Shown in pieces: positions 38,206 to 48,206 of a stretch of DNA of 64,000 nucleotides (its first letter is position 1; each line of letters opens with the position of its first letter). The DNA comes from Tritrichomonas musculus (lineage: Eukaryota > Parabasalia > Tritrichomonadida > Tritrichomonadidae): contig JAPFFF010000014.1 in the NCBI GenBank assembly GCA_039105265.1, positions 3,100,001-3,164,000 of the forward strand, in the 5' to 3' direction. Below the pieces are notes generated by a model that saw nothing but the letters and a program-made list of their open reading frames with translations, was not told where the DNA came from and ran no database searches. A program made the translations under genes and the position numbers.

Positions 38206-41200
38206 ATGATATCCTCGAAATCGCAAAGTGAGCAATGCATTTTTATTCTTACAACGAAATTCGAAAATACAGCACAATTAAATGAATTATCAGACAATAT
38301 TCGTAAATATTTTTATGAAAATAAATCTTTTCCAATTTTACCTCAATATATAAAATCAATTCCCAAAATTGCAAATAGTGAAGGAGCAGTTTCTAAAATA
38401 ATTCAAAAAATACAATTTCCTATTAATTATGATAAAGATTTTTTACAAAGTGAAATATTATCAAAACCAAATCTAATTCTACAAGCCTATGACTATATTT
38501 CTTTGCTGATATTGCATTTTTATTTGTCTTTCTTTAAAGCAAACGATCGAAATATGGATGAAATAGTTACTTTGCTGAACTCTTTAATATTAGTAATTCA
38601 GAATAAAGGAAATAATGATAAATACCAAATTTTTGCTATTTCAGCTTTTACCACGATTATTTTGGAAAAAAGTTTTAATATAGAGTATTCTAACACCAAT
38701 TTTTTGAACAGTATTTCTGAATTTTTCAACTTGCCAGTGATTCCACAAGAATCATTAAATGTATTAGAATATATGCTCGAAAAAATAGGTAATTATGATG
38801 ATAAAGAACAGGAGCTTGGAAATGTACTTCAAGTAATAAATTACGCAGCTAAAAAATATAAGCCTTTTTTTTCAAAGCAACTTATTAGTGGTATTTTCAT
38901 AAATCTAAGATATCAAATTGTTAATATGAATTATATTGCATTATCGTTTTTGAGCCAATTATCAGAAATGCTAAGCGATCAGGATTCAGAAATATACATT
39001 AATGCTTTTCCTGCAGCATTAATTCCATATTACGAAAAAAATATTAAAAAGCTCAATGATCCGAAAATGAAAATAACTTTTGATTTTAATAATGCATATC
39101 GTTCAGGTAATGACCAAAGTATCAAAGTAATAATTCCAAAATCAATCAAATCCAAAGCTCCTGATTTAAATCAAGATAATTTTAACTTAAAAACATTAAA
39201 ATGTCCAGTTTTTAATGTTTTACTTTCAATTGTCAAAGACAAAAATCGAAAATTTTGCAATTCCTTTATAACACAAGTTATAACCACAATTCAATTGTCG
39301 AGCGTGGTTCGTTATTATGAACTTCTTGCTACATATATTCATTTTCTTATTCAATTATCGCCACTTCCAGATGAATTTCTTGACAATATTTCATTTTTAT
39401 TTGAAGAACCATATTTTAAAGATCCGATTTTTATTGAAGAAGATCATTCAAATTCAGAAGATTATGAAAGATCTTATTTTTTAGATGAAAATGTTTCATC
39501 GATCAGATTATTAATTATAAATTTATTATTCAGACAAAATTATGATTTTATTCAGAGTACATTTAATAGTTTATTTCAGAGAAAAGAGATTTTCCCCGAA
39601 TTTTGTTATCGTTCAATATATGTATATGATGATTATAAGAGTTGTCGAATAACTTCATTATTATTTGAATTTTACTCAATCGCTGGAAACAACGGTTATG
39701 AAGAAGGTAAAATAGCATGTATTTTAACCTTTAAATTTTTTTTAAATACACCACAATTAAGATCTGCCTTTTTTAATGATGTTAATATGTATAAATACGC
39801 ATTTTCTTTTATCAACAGGAATCAAGAAAGGAGAGAATTCATTCTTGACTTTTTGACGCAATATTACATAACATGCCGAAATCAGATTAATCCTACATTT
39901 ACTGAAAGGCTGATTCAAATGTTTAATATAGTTGCTGATGATTGTATCTCCGACATGAATGATTCCAATTTACTTTTTGTATCAGACATAACCTTATTTT
40001 GCACTCGTATTTTCCACATCAATGCATCGTTGATTGAAGAATTTGAAGGATTTTTTGACAAGGTTTGTTTGATTGTCAAAAGTCTGAATAAGGACAACAA
40101 ATTGTCGAAATTGATTTTTTCGCGTGCATTTTCAATGTTTTCTACGCATAATCTGACACTTAATGAGTCGATAGCAATTGAAACTTCTGCGATTTCGCTT
40201 TTTGGACTCACACCGAACCTAAAAGAGCTAATTATATCGCTTATGAGTGCAGATAGTCCCAACCAAGACGAGTTCATAATAAAGCAGCCAAAGGCTGTTG
40301 CATTGTTATGTAAACTATTCAAAGATGATGATTCAATTGTGCCTTTTCTGAGCAATCTTTGTCATTTCTCGCCAATCAACTCGGCCTTTTGTCACGAAGC
40401 TGGCGTTGACAGTCTAATTCTAGAGAAATTGATTCAAATTAAAATTTCGAATGATTTAGAATATGAAAAATCATCGACAACAACAAATTCCCAAAAGGAC
40501 AAAGAGACCGTTAAAAGTCTATTGTCTTTGTTTTTTGACATTGCGAGGTTTTCTAGCTCAATTAACATAGTTAACCGTTACATGTCACTTTTATGCAGTG
40601 ATCCAGAAAACAACAGACTCTCTGATTATCACATGATGTTTGTTGGGATGCTCAACAATCTTGCCAAAGATGCACAAAAAGTGCCAATGACAGCTTTTTA
40701 TGAGCCTCAAGAATTCGCTAACATTGAAATTTCTTTCGATTGGACTGTTTCAACGTGGCTCTTCCTGTGTGATTACGTTAACTGCCCTTTTATAACAGTA
40801 ACTGATGGCAGCTTCTCTTACGAAATATCTATTAAAAATATGGGACTCTCTTTGATCATTAATAAGAGTAAAATTGAATACCAATTCGATTGTCATTTGC
40901 AACTTTTTCAATGGATTTGTATAACTTTGAAAGTTGAGCAAAAAAGTACAACTTTGTTCATTAATGGAAAAGAACAATGTGCTGTAAATCATCAGTCTTT
41001 CTTCATTCATTCGGCAAACTTCGTGTTCAACTCATCAAGAATTCTCTGTCTTGGAGGAATGTCCGTTTATAATTCAATCGTTGATGAAGATCTCTTCGAA
41101 AAAGGTCCTAGAGTGATGTGGGAAAACTCACAAAATAAATTGGTATTGGCTGCTCGTCCTTATATTCATAATAACCATCTTCAGACAGAAGTCAAACCTA

Positions 41201-44200
41201 TATCTTCATATTTGAATACTACAAATCAATTCAAAAAGTCATTTTCAAACATGAATTTTGTAGATATTTTATGTGAAAGATGTGGAATTACTTTGATTCT
41301 TCCGTTGTTAGCACAGGTTAAGATGATCAATGCTGATCAGAATTTGCTTTTAGAAACTTTGGATATTATTCGAAATTTGCTTAGATTTCGTGTAAATTCG
41401 CAGATTAAATTCGGAGAAATGGACGGAATTCAAATTTTGTCTCATTTACTCACTTATCCATACTCACAAGTATCGAATGAACAAATATCCTCTCAAAATT
41501 CAAAAGATGAAATGCAACCCCAAAGTCCAGAAAATCAGCCAGTCTTACCAAATCCAAACAATCAAGTTTCATCTCTTTTAAACTATGAAGTTTACACCAA
41601 ATTATTTGAAATCTATTCAACTCTTGTCATTCCTAAATTGAAGAAGAAATATCTAAAATATATTTTGGTCAATTTGATAATTTGGGTTCATGCTAAACAA
41701 GATGATATAGTTAAAATAACTCATCTTTTGGCATCACAAGACAGGATTGAATTTTGGACACATTACAGATTAACATACTCATTAACGATTGCTGCCCTTC
41801 GTGTCTATTTTTCGCATGTTGATTATCAGAACTTCCCCAAATTTAAAGGTAGCGAAGAAGACATGAACCAGATACGACAAGATCTGATCACTTTTTCTAG
41901 AAAGTTCTGTAATGAAAACGTTTTGAATAGTGACTTCTTGATTGTTCTTTCTCACTTAAAATGTTCATCAAGTTTGAGGAAAGAAACAGATCTATTCCAC
42001 TTTTTGAAAGAAATAATCAATACTGATCATGAGCATGCACGAAACATCAGACCTGAATCGAAGATGATGATTTGTTATCTGATGAGGAAATGCATAAAAA
42101 CAACTGTTGATTCTCCAAAGAAAAATTTGAAATTAAAATCAGATACGCAATCTGTTTCTTCATCATCAGTAAACTTATCACCACAAACAGGATTTTCATC
42201 CAAATCGAAGAATCGTCGTGCAAATTCATTGAGCTACGAAATTTCTTGTGATTTCAATTTGCTGATTGAAATAATCAAGCTCTTCTATGATTCAATGAAG
42301 CAGCATTTTGAAGACAAATCGTCACCTTTCTCAATAACAACAGAGACCCAGAACGTCATCTCTCTAAGCCAGAGAGACATGGTTTACTTCTTGATGAGAT
42401 GGACGCCTGACTTGTTCATTGATGAAAAGTTCCTCGGCTTATTAATTCCAATAATAAATGAGAACTACCCGCTCCTCTTCCCGCTCGCTGCGATGGTCTC
42501 CGTATCTCTAGGAAAGCCTCACTTCAAGCAGTTCCTAACTCAGATCAAATTAAGCCCAACTGTAGCCGAAATTGATGGTAACTGGTTCCTCTGGATCATA
42601 GTCGGACTCTTTGAATTCAACTCCAAAACAGTCAAACCAAAAGGAGAACAAAACAAAAAAGATAAAAATAACGCAAGCAATGCAAATGTTCAGAATAATG
42701 AAAACGTTCAGAATAATGAAAATGTTCAGAATAATGAAAATGTTCAGAATAATGAAAATGTTCAGAATAATGAAAACGTTCAGAATAATGAAAATGTTCA
42801 AAATAGTGAAAATGTTAAGATTGATGAAAATGTTAAGAATGATGAAAATGTTAAGAATGATGAAATATTTGATGATAGTGAAAGTATTGAAGGAATTGAA
42901 TTTTTGATAAACAATTCGAAGCCTGATCAGTGGCCAAGTATTTTCTATGCTATTCTTAATATCTCACTTTTTGACAATTACAGAGAGACTGATTTACCGA
43001 AAGTTTTCCTTGAGTGCCTGTCCAAGCACGTTTACGACAAAGAGAAGAGTGGAATATTTGTTCACCTTGTCCTCAACCTTATGTATCTCCGTAAGTTACA
43101 AAACAGGCTCAGAAAGAATCCAAACGGGCAAGTCTCGTACAACATCATCGTTGATGCCGACGACGAATCCGAATTTGAAGAGGAAGAAGAAGCGAAGAAC
43201 AAAGAAGGAATGTCGTTTGTGAACATCAGCGCAGGCGACAGATACAAGAGAAACATGAGCTTTCATTCAGACAACAACAAGAAGACGAACTTTAACTCTC
43301 ATCGACTTTCCAGCATCAACAACAAACGAACCGTTTTACGGTTTGTTTCTTCATCACTTTCGCATCTTGAGCACGAGAACAATGTAGAGTCGATTGATCC
43401 CAAGAAGAACAAGAAAGTCTCGATGAAAACGATTGATGATTTATTCAAAATTGTCAAACGAACGATTTCTGACATTAATTGTATATTAAATGCAGAAAGA
43501 ATTCCTAAAAATGACAGCAACACTGCTGACAATAATAATTTGAATTGGTTTGATTTATCTTTATCTAATTTGATTGTTGATGTATTTGTTAAGTATCCCT
43601 GCGAAGGGCATTACGATGACTTCATTTTAAATGAAGCTTATCGGCTTAAGTATTCAACATCGAAAGAAATCTCGCAAAATGTCATTGACGTTTCGATTAA
43701 AGTAACAGATAATTATTCAATCAGTTACTTTAATCAAGTTTGTAAGAAATTCAACATTGAATCGCCATTTAAACAGAAGATAAATAATACTGATCAGTAT
43801 CGATCACGAGTTAATGATGTAATTTCATGCATGTCTAATTATTATGAGAAATATTCTGGTCGGAACAAGGCAGTTAAAAAAGCATTCATTTATTACATAG
43901 ATGAACAATTTGAAGCACCAAATATAATGTTCCAACAAACAGTCCAAGATTACCTTGCGTCTGTTGGTCTTCGAATGACCAAATCGAAGAATAAATGGAA
44001 TCATCTTTGCGCTTCAATAATGAGTGGAACAGAAACGCCTTGGCATCTTAACATTAAGAGAGAAAAGACGCATTACAAGCGAGATTTCTCTAGTTGCTTC
44101 TGCTTCTGTCCATTCAAGATCAAAGTGAATAAAAAATATGATCAGCATCGCTTGGCTTCCTACAAAAGAAACACTGGAAGTCAAAAAACAGCCGAGCAAT

Positions 44201-46911
44201 TGGAGAAAGAATTCTTGGCAAAAATGAAGAAGAAAGAAATTCACAATTATTATGGAGATGTGAATTATGTTGAAGCGCCAGAAGAAGCAGCTGAAACAAC
44301 AGCTGACATCTCACAATACATTTTCACTGCTGATTGTCAAATCATTAAAGTATCGAAAGAAATCGATGCTTGTTTTAAATTGAGCAAAGATAGCATCGTT
44401 GTTCAAAGGGAATCAAAAGTGAAAAAATATCCTCTTTATTCAATTGAGAAGATTCTTCTTCGTGATCATTTGCATCGTCCAACAGCAATTGAAATCTTCC
44501 TTTACAATGGAACAACGATCTTTTTGAACTTCGTCGATGTATTGAATAGCATCGTCATTGAACAAATCACTTATCAAGTCATTTCTAACGGCGAAAATTT
44601 CGCCGATATTCAGATTGACAGTTCAACTGAGCATTACTTCAAATCTAAGAAGATTACTCAAATGTGGTGCGAAAATAAAATCTCTAATTTCGAGTACTTG
44701 ATGCTGCTGAATATTTATAGTGGCAGATCGTTTAATAACGCTTCACAGTATCCGTTCCTGCCTTGGCTGATCTTTGACTATGACTCGAAAAGAATAAATC
44801 CAACTTCATTACGGCCTTTGTCTAAGCCAATCGGCGCGATAAATAAAGAAAGACTTGATAGACTTCTTGAAAATTATGAAGAAAAGAAAAATTATGGGTT
44901 GTCACCGTTTCTTTATTCATCGGGGCCAATATGTCCATTGGCAGTCTATTATTGGCTGGTAAGAGTAGAGCCTTTTACAACTTTTCATATTGAGATGCAA
45001 GATGGATCATTTGATCATGCTGATCGTGTATTTTCAAGTTGGAAACAGGCAATGCATCTCATTACTACAATGGAAGATATGTATCGTGAACTGCCTCCTG
45101 AGGCTTTCTTTAGTCACAATTTCATGGTAAATTATAATGAGATATCTCTTGGTATTAATCATAATAAAAAGGCAATCAATAAGGGAAATAGTAATGAAAA
45201 TGATACGAATAATGCTAACGGCGATAACGATGATAATGAAATTAATATCGACGATCCAAATTTCGATCCTTCTTCACAAAATGTATTGTTACCTCCTTGG
45301 TCAAAGAATCCAATCGAATTCATTTACATGAATAGAAAAGTGTTGGAAAGCGAAATTGTCTCAAGATCTCTACAAAATTGGATCGATCTAATATGGGGTT
45401 ACAAGCAAAGAGGACCCGAAGCTGAACAAGCACAAAACATTTTCCGTCCGGAAATGTATCACGATATATGGTCAACTCCCGAAGGAGAAGACGAAGCAAA
45501 CTGGCCACTCATAGAAACATATTTGAGTCAAGTCGGCCAAATACCAATTCAACTTTTCACTGAGGCACATCCAAAGAAAACTAATGTCACTCGTTCTAAA
45601 CTCTCTGTTCGGGTCAAACAATTAAACTCACCATCAACCAGTTCAGCTGAAATCAGTTCAAGTAGCAGTGAAATCTTTGTTGAGTCAGATTCAACATCAG
45701 CATTACCCTTAGTTCAAAAGCCGATCAAAATAAAAGTCGAAGAAATAAGCACATTTATTGGTGCTCAAATTGTTACCAAAAGGACTAGTGTCAATGTCGC
45801 TCAAAGTAGTTTTAATTATGATCTGAAAAAGAATGTTATAAACATTTATGGCTTAAATGATGACGGAGAAGTAACCATTATAAAGATTGGTTATCGATTA
45901 AATGGAACGGAAGTTACAACCCCGCAAAAAACGAAAAAGTTTCCACTATCAAAGCACCGAAATTCAAAAAACAAATTTGAGAAGTCTCAGTTTGTTGTTG
46001 ATATCTCAAATGTTAGTTATAACACTTCAGAAATCAACAAAAAACAGTATATGTTATCTAGCGATTTTAAAGCCAAGAAAAATTCTTCTCTTAAGAAAAA
46101 GTTTGTAGTGAAGTTCACTTTTCTTGATGATTCAAAAATTGTATATTCAGATAATGTACAAAATGTTCTTCTTCTTGACGACCTTACACACAATATAGAG
46201 ATGGAAATGCTTCAAAATCAGAACAAAATAACAGCCCTAGCGTTCGATGGTGAATTAAATGTAGCTACAATTGATTCAGACGGTTTCTTGTCTGTTTTAC
46301 AGATTTATCGTTTAGCTCCTCGTTCAGACGAAGATGGTAGTGATACACACGAGGAAATGTTCTCTTTAGAAGTCCTTTTCACAATCCCTTCCTTCCACGA
46401 AAACATCTACTGCTGCGATATATCAAAAGACTTCCACCAGATTGTCTGTGGATCATACGATGGTTACATTTTGATTTTCTCGCTGTCAAATCAAACGTTG
46501 CTCAGAAAAATTAACTTGGACGAAGGAAAGAGACCTCAATTCCTGATGATCACGAAATCCTGGGGATTCATTTTTGCTGTCCTGACAGAAATTTCAGAAG
46601 GTAAAACAAAAACTTTTTTGGCCGTTTGGACCGTTAACGGTGACTTCATCCGTATGAAGGAAATTGATTCTGAAATTTCAAACATTTCTACTTGGAGATC
46701 AAAAAGTGGATTCGACTACTTCACCTATTCTACACCAAGATATAAAATTGTTGCTGGCGAGGTCTTCACTTTGGAAACCTTCTTTACTTCTAACGTCAAT
46801 AATGAGGTCATATCTCTCGGCTACGATTATGACTTGGAAAATATAATCATTTTGTCAAGGGATGGATTTATATCCTTCTTTAATTGTCCACCGCCTCCTC
46901 CTGAATTTTAA
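38206..46911 (+). CDS. Giant BEACH-WD40 protein (LYST/neurobeachin/ALFY class)
   Basis: 2901 residues from the ATG at 38206. The first ~850 residues are helical ARM/HEAT-like. A ConA-like lectin fold is visible at about 845-945 (FDWTVSTWLFL, FQWICITL, TTLFINGKEQ). A PH-like domain lies at about 2040-2130 (FTADCQIIKVSKEIDACFKL). The BEACH domain follows (~2150-2460): YPFLPWLIFDYDSKRINP, LRPLSKPIGA, YGLSPFLYSSGPICPLAVYY, RVEPFTTFHIEMQDGSFDHADR, ELPPEAFFSHNFMVN, NRKVLESEIVSRSLQNWIDLIWGYKQRGPEA and FTEAHPKK, then C-terminal WD40-type repeats to the end. BEACH proteins scaffold vesicle and lysosome trafficking and autophagy. An 18 bp tandem repeat encodes NVQNNE repeats at ~1494-1553. Upstream TCACATTTT (A+1 38161) resembles an initiator. 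Confidence 0.92.
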   Translation: MISSKSQSEQCIFILTTKFENTAQLNELSDNIRKYFYENKSFPILPQYIKSIPKIANSEGAVSKIIQKIQFPINYDKDFLQSEILSKPNLILQAYDYISLLILHFYLSFFKANDRNMDEIVTLLNSLILVIQNKGNNDKYQIFAISAFTTIILEKSFNIEYSNTNFLNSISEFFNLPVIPQESLNVLEYMLEKIGNYDDKEQELGNVLQVINYAAKKYKPFFSKQLISGIFINLRYQIVNMNYIALSFLSQLSEMLSDQDSEIYINAFPAALIPYYEKNIKKLNDPKMKITFDFNNAYRSGNDQSIKVIIPKSIKSKAPDLNQDNFNLKTLKCPVFNVLLSIVKDKNRKFCNSFITQVITTIQLSSVVRYYELLATYIHFLIQLSPLPDEFLDNISFLFEEPYFKDPIFIEEDHSNSEDYERSYFLDENVSSIRLLIINLLFRQNYDFIQSTFNSLFQRKEIFPEFCYRSIYVYDDYKSCRITSLLFEFYSIAGNNGYEEGKIACILTFKFFLNTPQLRSAFFNDVNMYKYAFSFINRNQERREFILDFLTQYYITCRNQINPTFTERLIQMFNIVADDCISDMNDSNLLFVSDITLFCTRIFHINASLIEEFEGFFDKVCLIVKSLNKDNKLSKLIFSRAFSMFSTHNLTLNESIAIETSAISLFGLTPNLKELIISLMSADSPNQDEFIIKQPKAVALLCKLFKDDDSIVPFLSNLCHFSPINSAFCHEAGVDSLILEKLIQIKISNDLEYEKSSTTTNSQKDKETVKSLLSLFFDIARFSSSINIVNRYMSLLCSDPENNRLSDYHMMFVGMLNNLAKDAQKVPMTAFYEPQEFANIEISFDWTVSTWLFLCDYVNCPFITVTDGSFSYEISIKNMGLSLIINKSKIEYQFDCHLQLFQWICITLKVEQKSTTLFINGKEQCAVNHQSFFIHSANFVFNSSRILCLGGMSVYNSIVDEDLFEKGPRVMWENSQNKLVLAARPYIHNNHLQTEVKPISSYLNTTNQFKKSFSNMNFVDILCERCGITLILPLLAQVKMINADQNLLLETLDIIRNLLRFRVNSQIKFGEMDGIQILSHLLTYPYSQVSNEQISSQNSKDEMQPQSPENQPVLPNPNNQVSSLLNYEVYTKLFEIYSTLVIPKLKKKYLKYILVNLIIWVHAKQDDIVKITHLLASQDRIEFWTHYRLTYSLTIAALRVYFSHVDYQNFPKFKGSEEDMNQIRQDLITFSRKFCNENVLNSDFLIVLSHLKCSSSLRKETDLFHFLKEIINTDHEHARNIRPESKMMICYLMRKCIKTTVDSPKKNLKLKSDTQSVSSSSVNLSPQTGFSSKSKNRRANSLSYEISCDFNLLIEIIKLFYDSMKQHFEDKSSPFSITTETQNVISLSQRDMVYFLMRWTPDLFIDEKFLGLLIPIINENYPLLFPLAAMVSVSLGKPHFKQFLTQIKLSPTVAEIDGNWFLWIIVGLFEFNSKTVKPKGEQNKKDKNNASNANVQNNENVQNNENVQNNENVQNNENVQNNENVQNNENVQNSENVKIDENVKNDENVKNDEIFDDSESIEGIEFLINNSKPDQWPSIFYAILNISLFDNYRETDLPKVFLECLSKHVYDKEKSGIFVHLVLNLMYLRKLQNRLRKNPNGQVSYNIIVDADDESEFEEEEEAKNKEGMSFVNISAGDRYKRNMSFHSDNNKKTNFNSHRLSSINNKRTVLRFVSSSLSHLEHENNVESIDPKKNKKVSMKTIDDLFKIVKRTISDINCILNAERIPKNDSNTADNNNLNWFDLSLSNLIVDVFVKYPCEGHYDDFILNEAYRLKYSTSKEISQNVIDVSIKVTDNYSISYFNQVCKKFNIESPFKQKINNTDQYRSRVNDVISCMSNYYEKYSGRNKAVKKAFIYYIDEQFEAPNIMFQQTVQDYLASVGLRMTKSKNKWNHLCASIMSGTETPWHLNIKREKTHYKRDFSSCFCFCPFKIKVNKKYDQHRLASYKRNTGSQKTAEQLEKEFLAKMKKKEIHNYYGDVNYVEAPEEAAETTADISQYIFTADCQIIKVSKEIDACFKLSKDSIVVQRESKVKKYPLYSIEKILLRDHLHRPTAIEIFLYNGTTIFLNFVDVLNSIVIEQITYQVISNGENFADIQIDSSTEHYFKSKKITQMWCENKISNFEYLMLLNIYSGRSFNNASQYPFLPWLIFDYDSKRINPTSLRPLSKPIGAINKERLDRLLENYEEKKNYGLSPFLYSSGPICPLAVYYWLVRVEPFTTFHIEMQDGSFDHADRVFSSWKQAMHLITTMEDMYRELPPEAFFSHNFMVNYNEISLGINHNKKAINKGNSNENDTNNANGDNDDNEINIDDPNFDPSSQNVLLPPWSKNPIEFIYMNRKVLESEIVSRSLQNWIDLIWGYKQRGPEAEQAQNIFRPEMYHDIWSTPEGEDEANWPLIETYLSQVGQIPIQLFTEAHPKKTNVTRSKLSVRVKQLNSPSTSSAEISSSSSEIFVESDSTSALPLVQKPIKIKVEEISTFIGAQIVTKRTSVNVAQSSFNYDLKKNVINIYGLNDDGEVTIIKIGYRLNGTEVTTPQKTKKFPLSKHRNSKNKFEKSQFVVDISNVSYNTSEINKKQYMLSSDFKAKKNSSLKKKFVVKFTFLDDSKIVYSDNVQNVLLLDDLTHNIEMEMLQNQNKITALAFDGELNVATIDSDGFLSVLQIYRLAPRSDEDGSDTHEEMFSLEVLFTIPSFHENIYCCDISKDFHQIVCGSYDGYILIFSLSNQTLLRKINLDEGKRPQFLMITKSWGFIFAVLTEISEGKTKTFLAVWTVNGDFIRMKEIDSEISNISTWRSKSGFDYFTYSTPRYKIVAGEVFTLETFFTSNVNNEVISLGYDYDLENIIILSRDGFISFFNCPPPPPEF
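42685..42864 (+). repeat. In-frame 18 bp minisatellite in the BEACH gene
   Basis: About ten 18 bp units, AAYGTTCAGAATAATGAA and derivatives, encode NVQNNE x6, NVQNSE, NVKIDE and NVKNDE x2. The 5' units are nearly identical and the 3' units more diverged, so expansion is recent at the 5' side. The array sits in a hydrophilic linker and keeps the frame. Confidence 0.92.
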
Positions 46912-47267
46912 TTTAATCTCAAATGTTTTATTTATTTTATCTAGTTATTATTATTATTATTTAAAAAAAATAGTAAATATTTTAATATCTAATTAGATAT
47001 TTTTTTTGATTCTTTACAAATAACAAAAAAATTGAAGAGCTTGTAAATGTTAGAATTACAATGTATTAATCATGAATAAATTGGTTTTTTATCTTAATGT
47101 TATTTGAATAAAAAAAAAAAATGATATTTATACTATAAAAACATGACTTTTTATATACTATATAAAACAATATATTTTTTTTGAGAAAACACTGAATAAA
47201 AAGTATAAGGAATATCTTTTGATTAATTATTTAACAAACAATGCAATGTCTTGAATCTTATTTGTTG
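46912..47267. other. Convergent spacer
   Basis: Between the 3' ends of the BEACH gene and the CEP78-like gene; A/T runs only. Confidence 0.35.
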
Positions 47268-48113
47268 TCATTTTTCTAAAATTGATATTCTCTGATCTAT
47301 TGATTTCATTAATTTTATAACTTCATCTGAACCATCTCCTATAATAAATAATTTCCCTTTTTCTTTAACTTCACGAACGATTTCTCTCATTTTTAAAATT
47401 TCTTCCCTTAATCTTTCATTTTCATTTTCAAGCTTTTCTTCTTCGGTTAATTCAAAATCAGTGAAATTATTTAAAGCTTTAACAACTTGTGAAAACTGTT
47501 GAGGTGATATGTCATTATCGGATAAATCAACTTCAATCAATCCTTCATGCCTAAATCTCTTACGAACAGAGGTTACATAATCAACTAATATTGGAATTGA
47601 GCTATCAGTTAAATCGCACCTTCTAAAATAAACATATTGAATTTCTTTATTAAATGATAACTGATATGTCATTTCTTTAATATCTTTATTACCAATTGGA
47701 ATACCTGTAAAATCAACTAATTTTAAAGAAGGTGATCTTCTAACATGTTTGCAAATGTTAGCTAAATCATCTGAATCGCATTTCAAAAAAATAAAATGTA
47801 TTTCCATCAATTTTTGAGAGGAGGAAAATAAATCGTTTAGCTTATTAATTATATATTTTAAGTATTGAGGTATATTGATTGCAATTGAATTCAAAATGTA
47901 TTGAGGATATTGTTCTTGTGCGTCTTCACTTCTTTCCGAAAGTTCTGAGAGTTTGATGCAAGAAAATGTTAAAACTTCAAATACACTGGTGCCGTATGTT
48001 TCAATTGCTTGAAGAATTGGGTTAAAAAGGTCTTTGCTGATTACAGATAAATCTAAATGATATTGGCCATTTGAAGAATTTGAAATGCTTTTAAAATCGT
48101 CAATAGAAAGCAT
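47268..48113 (-). CDS. CEP78-like leucine-rich-repeat, coiled-coil protein
   Basis: 281 residues from the ATG at 48113. The middle holds ribonuclease-inhibitor-like LRR turns: LMEIHFIFLKCDSDDLANIC, then SPSLKLVDFTGIPIGNKDIK, EIQYVYFRRCDLTDSSIPIL and GLIEVDLSDNDISPQQFSQV. The pattern -PIG---------------------F--C-LT followed by V----RRFRHEGL echoes the centrosomal protein CEP78 (N-CPIGD..., FTGCNLT, ...RRHEE). The C-terminal ~70 residues are a coiled coil beginning ELTEEEKLENENERLREEIL, as CEP78 also has. CEP78 sits at centrioles and affects cilium length. It is shorter than animal CEP78 (~700). The LRR-coiled-coil reading is firm; the CEP78 name is tentative. It diverges from the CK1-like kinase by 93 bp. 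Confidence 0.55.
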   Translation of the reverse strand: MLSIDDFKSISNSSNGQYHLDLSVISKDLFNPILQAIETYGTSVFEVLTFSCIKLSELSERSEDAQEQYPQYILNSIAINIPQYLKYIINKLNDLFSSSQKLMEIHFIFLKCDSDDLANICKHVRRSPSLKLVDFTGIPIGNKDIKEMTYQLSFNKEIQYVYFRRCDLTDSSIPILVDYVTSVRKRFRHEGLIEVDLSDNDISPQQFSQVVKALNNFTDFELTEEEKLENENERLREEILKMREIVREVKEKGKLFIIGDGSDEVIKLMKSIDQRISILEK

Positions 48114-48206
48114 TTAATGGACGTTTATTTTTAGCTAAGCTAATTTTTCAATTGATAGAAATTCAATTGGTTTTAGAATTTCAGATTATTTTATTTTACT
48201 TTTGAG
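48114..48206. promoter_or_regulatory. 93 bp divergent promoter between the CEP78-like gene and the kinase
   Basis: Short gap between two outward-pointing ATGs. No strong initiator match; TTTCAGATTATTTTA lies ~30 nt before the kinase ATG. Confidence 0.4.

Noticed and set aside
42685-42864. CRISPR-like regular repeats
   Set aside because: Units are contiguous, without spacers, and encode protein; eukaryotic context.
42550-42907. Out-of-frame and antisense open frames across the 18 bp repeat
   Set aside because: Repeat-driven open reading (18 is divisible by 3, so all frames repeat); the BEACH frame explains the region.
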